Shown here: one piece after another, positions 5,853-8,173 of the stretch
How the letters are laid out: every line of letters begins with the position of its first letter
How positions within the stretch are numbered: position 1 is the first letter of the stretch
Source: Burkholderiales bacterium
GTDB taxonomy: Bacteria; Pseudomonadota; Gammaproteobacteria; Burkholderiales; Usitatibacteraceae
NCBI GenBank assembly: GCA_014378085.1
Contig: JACMOJ010000303.1
Span: 1 to 8,173 of the forward strand
Length of the DNA: 8,173 nt
Direction: 5' to 3'
The notes under the pieces: generated by a model
Told to the model about the DNA's origin: nothing
The model's input: only the letters and a program-made list of their open reading frames with translations
Databases searched by the model: none
Translations under genes and position numbers: made by a program

Positions 5853-7137
5853 CACGAAGCCGTCGCTGAACCACAACGCCATCCTCTCCGCCCCAAACGG
5901 ACTTGAGACCGGCTCTTAGGTTATTTGGATCATCCGGCTGCACGGTTACTTTAGCGGCAAGCATCGCCTCGATTTCGGCCACGCTATAACCCACCTCGGC
6001 GAGCACCTCGCGACTATGTTCACCAAGCCGTCCGGGCAGCGAGCGGATCGAGGTGGGTGTTTGGCTCCATTCACCCACCGGCGCGGTGGCGCGGATGCGG
6101 CCTTCGGTCGGGTGATCAAACTCGGGAAAGAAGCCAATCGCCTGCATGTGTTCGTCTTCCAACAACGAATCAATGGTGTGCATGGTGGCAAACGGGATAT
6201 CCGCTTTTTCCAATAAATCGCGCCAGTAGGCGGTTGATTGCGCTTCGATAGTTTCGGCGACAAACGCATAAACCTCGGCAATATTGGCGGCGCGCTGTGT
6301 GTGTTCGGCAAACTTGGGGTTGGTCTTTAAGTCCGGGCGACCGATGGCATCAAAAAACGCCGCCCAGTGTTTGTCGTTGTAGATCAGCACACACAGGTAG
6401 CCGTCTGACGTGGCGTACGGCCGACGGTGCGGCGCGATTAGCCGGGCGTAAGCGGTCTCGCCCAACGGCGGATCAAAGGTCTTGCCCGCCATGTGGTCGC
6501 CCAGCACAAACTGCGACATCGCCTCAAACATGGTGATTTCGATCGCCTGGCCTTCAGCATTGGGGCCGGCGCGCTCGCGATGAAACAGCGCCGCGAGTAC
6601 GGCATTGGCGGTGTGCAAACCAACACTGCGGTCACCAATGGTCACTGGTGAATAACGCGGTAGCCCACCGGTTTGGCGCTGGCTGAGAGATGGGATACCG
6701 GCGATGCCTTGGATTAAATCGTCATAGGCTGGCCGCCCGGCATAGGGTCCCTTTTCCGCATAACCAAAAGCGCCCACGTAAATGATGCGCGGGTTGACCT
6801 TCTTAACGTCCTCATAACCTAGCCCCAAACGCGCCATCGATTGTGGCCGCACGTTATAGACCAACACGTCCGCCTCGGCCGCCAAACGCAGACACGCCTC
6901 TAACCCCTGCGGCTTTTTGAGGTCGAGAACAATAAATCGTTTGTTGCGATTGAGGTGTAAATGAATATGACCCATGCCGGGGTTCTTCATTGGCCCGACC
7001 CAGCGCATATTGTCGCCCGCGTGTGTTTCGACCTTAATCACGTCGGCCCCCATATCGCCGAGGATTTGTGTGCAGTACGGCCCCATGATCACGCTGGTGA
7101 GGTCGAGTACTTTGATTCCATCAAGTGCGCCGGGCAT
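5833..7137 (-). CDS. CaiB/BaiF family (class III) CoA-transferase
   Basis: A 434-residue protein of the formyl-CoA transferase/CaiB family, which moves CoA between carboxylic acids through an aspartyl-CoA intermediate. Visible family features are the start LDGIKVLDLTSVIMGPYCTQ, GDMGADVIKVE (27-37), NRNKRFIVLDLKKPQG (63-78), YNVRPQSMARLGLGY (94-108) and the nucleophile Asp169 in TIGDRSVGLH, the same number as in Oxalobacter formyl-CoA transferase. The C-terminal motif GEHSREVLAEVGYSVAEIEA is typical. Substrates cannot be told from sequence; branched or dicarboxylic acids are common in this family. ATG (7135-7137) has AGGA 9 nt upstream. The family core ends at about residue 397 (AAKV); the last 37 residues run into DNA overlapping the paralog relic and end at a TAG at 5833-5835, so the tail is probably an acquired extension. 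No partner subunit, acyl-CoA dehydrogenase or hydratase gene is adjacent. Confidence 0.92.
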   Translation of the reverse strand: MPGALDGIKVLDLTSVIMGPYCTQILGDMGADVIKVETHAGDNMRWVGPMKNPGMGHIHLHLNRNKRFIVLDLKKPQGLEACLRLAAEADVLVYNVRPQSMARLGLGYEDVKKVNPRIIYVGAFGYAEKGPYAGRPAYDDLIQGIAGIPSLSQRQTGGLPRYSPVTIGDRSVGLHTANAVLAALFHRERAGPNAEGQAIEITMFEAMSQFVLGDHMAGKTFDPPLGETAYARLIAPHRRPYATSDGYLCVLIYNDKHWAAFFDAIGRPDLKTNPKFAEHTQRAANIAEVYAFVAETIEAQSTAYWRDLLEKADIPFATMHTIDSLLEDEHMQAIGFFPEFDHPTEGRIRATAPVGEWSQTPTSIRSLPGRLGEHSREVLAEVGYSVAEIEAMLAAKVTVQPDDPNNLRAGLKSVWGGEDGVVVQRRLRAEWDRT

Positions 7138-7221
7138 GGTGTTGAATCCTAAAAGTCATTGATTGGCGGGCATTTTGGGGCATTTTTGGCTGGAACGGCA
7201 AGCGGGGCGATGGCTTTAAAG

Positions 7222-7268
7222 AATGCGAGCCTGGCCCGTTTAACTGCTGAAAAATGCGAGCCTGGCCC
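7222..7268. repeat. Two-copy direct repeat, period 31 bp
   Basis: AATGCGAGCCTGGCCC occurs exactly at 7222-7237 and 7253-7268. The match continues more weakly as CCC[G/A]TTTA..TG.TG. Similar GAGCCTG(G/A)CCC strings are, from memory, found dispersed near small transposases in proteobacteria; that link is an inference. The repeat fills the gap between the restriction-like gene and the CaiB-like gene, where I find no open frame worth calling. Confidence 0.6.
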
Positions 7269-7279
7269 ATTTAGTTGAT

Positions 7280-7294
7280 GTGCCGGCGCGGCAC
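7280..7294 (-). terminator. Short hairpin just after the restriction gene stop
   Basis: GTGCCG-GCG-CGGCAC forms a perfect 6-bp stem with a 3-nt loop, beginning 7 nt after the TAG of the restriction-like gene. No T-run follows on the minus strand, so intrinsic termination is doubtful; it may only stabilise the mRNA end. Confidence 0.3.
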
Positions 7295-7301
7295 CAACGA
7301 A

Positions 7302-8173
7302 CTACGCCTTTACTTCGAACCGCAAATAGTCGACAAGGCGCTTCGCTTCATTAATCTCGTCATGGGCGATCAAGAGATAGTGCCAAGGCTTTGCACCCAC
7401 CGACTGGGAATACTCGCTAGCTAGCTTGCACCACCTGCTTGCTGCACCGGCTTTTGCGAGTACTTCGGGCGTTTCGATGTCGGTCTTAGCCTTTGTTTCA
7501 ACCATCAAGATCATTGTGTCCAGCTCCGCTACAAAATCTGGTATGTACTCAGGCTGCTCGATCCCAAATTTGTAGTAGATCAGAAACTGCCCTTTGACTG
7601 GCTTGAACCACTTCATCGAATCGCGCTCAAGAACGACCGAGAACCGGCGTTCCGTGTCGGAGTGAAATCGCTGCAGTGGGTACAAACATTTCTGAAAGCC
7701 GCCAAACAGCATCTGCTTTATCTTGCCAACCTCTGCCACGGTCTCACGAAAATGGGCAGGTGAAACGTCACGCGTTGCCGTGACGTTGCACTCCTTTAGC
7801 CGCGCAAACCCGCCACTCACTTTTACCTCATAGGATGTCGCGCTCTCCCAGAAATGTTGCGTCATCTGCGAGCGAATTTCTTTGGCAATTAGGCGGCGGT
7901 CACGATCAAGGACGCTCTCAACCTCGCCCTCTGAAAGATAGGACTTCAGATGTGCGACCATCTGCCCTGCCAGATCGTATAAAAGGTCACTATTCGTGAA
8001 GTAGTCGACGTCGTCAAAATCGACGAGCGCATGCACGATGTAATCTTCAAGTCGGGCTTCCTTGATGCCAATTTCCGATGCCAGGGTGAACTGTTCGTTC
8101 GAACGCAACATCTGGCCGACGATTTCGCGCTCGCCCGGCTGCAAGTGAAGTCCACTCAGGTCGAGCGTAAATG
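7302..8173 (-). CDS. Type III restriction (Res)-like endonuclease, C-terminal part (5' end outside window)
   Basis: The frame is open to the right edge, giving 289 residues of the C-terminus; the reading upstream of an internal TTG (FTLDLSGLHLQPGER) shows that the gene continues beyond the window. Near the end, EYIPDFVAE followed by MILMVETKA forms a PD-(D/E)XK nuclease site: Asp (codon 7536-7538), Glu (7497-7499) and Lys (7491-7493). Before it, DTERRFSVVLE and KWFKPVKG resemble the segment that links helicase and nuclease in type III Res subunits and related DEAD/DEAH restriction proteins. These enzymes translocate on DNA using ATP and cut with a modification (Mod) partner. The helicase motifs and any Mod gene would lie to the right and are not seen. 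The stop is TAG at 7302-7304. It could also be a solitary helicase-nuclease defence protein. Confidence 0.8.
   Translation of the reverse strand, partial: FTLDLSGLHLQPGEREIVGQMLRSNEQFTLASEIGIKEARLEDYIVHALVDFDDVDYFTNSDLLYDLAGQMVAHLKSYLSEGEVESVLDRDRRLIAKEIRSQMTQHFWESATSYEVKVSGGFARLKECNVTATRDVSPAHFRETVAEVGKIKQMLFGGFQKCLYPLQRFHSDTERRFSVVLERDSMKWFKPVKGQFLIYYKFGIEQPEYIPDFVAELDTMILMVETKAKTDIETPEVLAKAGAASRWCKLASEYSQSVGAKPWHYLLIAHDEINEAKRLVDYLRFEVKA

Noticed and set aside
5456..5896. A 146-residue minus-strand frame with an internal repeat (SGSMSSRR, KLGPGL)
   Set aside because: It is translated REP repeat sequence; the protein repeat merely mirrors the 159-bp DNA period.

Overview
The window is about 55% GC and reads as proteobacterial chromosome. 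The likely source is a gamma- or betaproteobacterium, judged from three things: GTCATCCCGGC-type palindromic repeats, a secreted TolB-propeller/amidohydrolase protein, and CheB proteins without receiver domains. No RNA gene, phage gene or CRISPR array was found. I cannot name the genus.

Every supported gene lies on the minus strand, so transcription runs from the right edge to the left. In that order the window holds: (a) 8173-7302, the C-terminal 289 residues of a type III restriction (Res)-like protein ending in a PD-(D/E)XK nuclease domain, open at the right edge; (b) 7301-7138, a gap with a hairpin and a two-copy 31-bp repeat; (c) 7137-5833, a CaiB/BaiF family CoA-transferase; (d) 5852-5742, a relic of the C-terminus of a second CaiB/BaiF gene; (e) 5749-5476, two copies of a 115-bp unit, each carrying a pair of REP-like palindromes; (f) 5274-1894, a secreted TolB-propeller/amidohydrolase gene cut by one in-frame TAA at 2428-2430; (g) 1619-1038, a stand-alone CheB-type methylesterase; (h) 768-1, a second CheB domain that looks like the start of a CheB-CheR fusion, open at the left edge.

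The two CheB genes plausibly belong to one signalling locus. The other genes look like independent units: the gaps are 160-560 bp, there are no coupled starts and stops, and repeats sit between them. The signs of genome change are the broken amidohydrolase, the CaiB relic at about 81% DNA identity to the intact copy, the duplicated REP unit and the (GGGGTT) tract coding for a Pro-Thr linker. I do not see a convincing new multi-gene system. The most useful leads are the interrupted amidohydrolase, the CaiB relic joined to the REP array, and the restriction gene continuing past the right edge.
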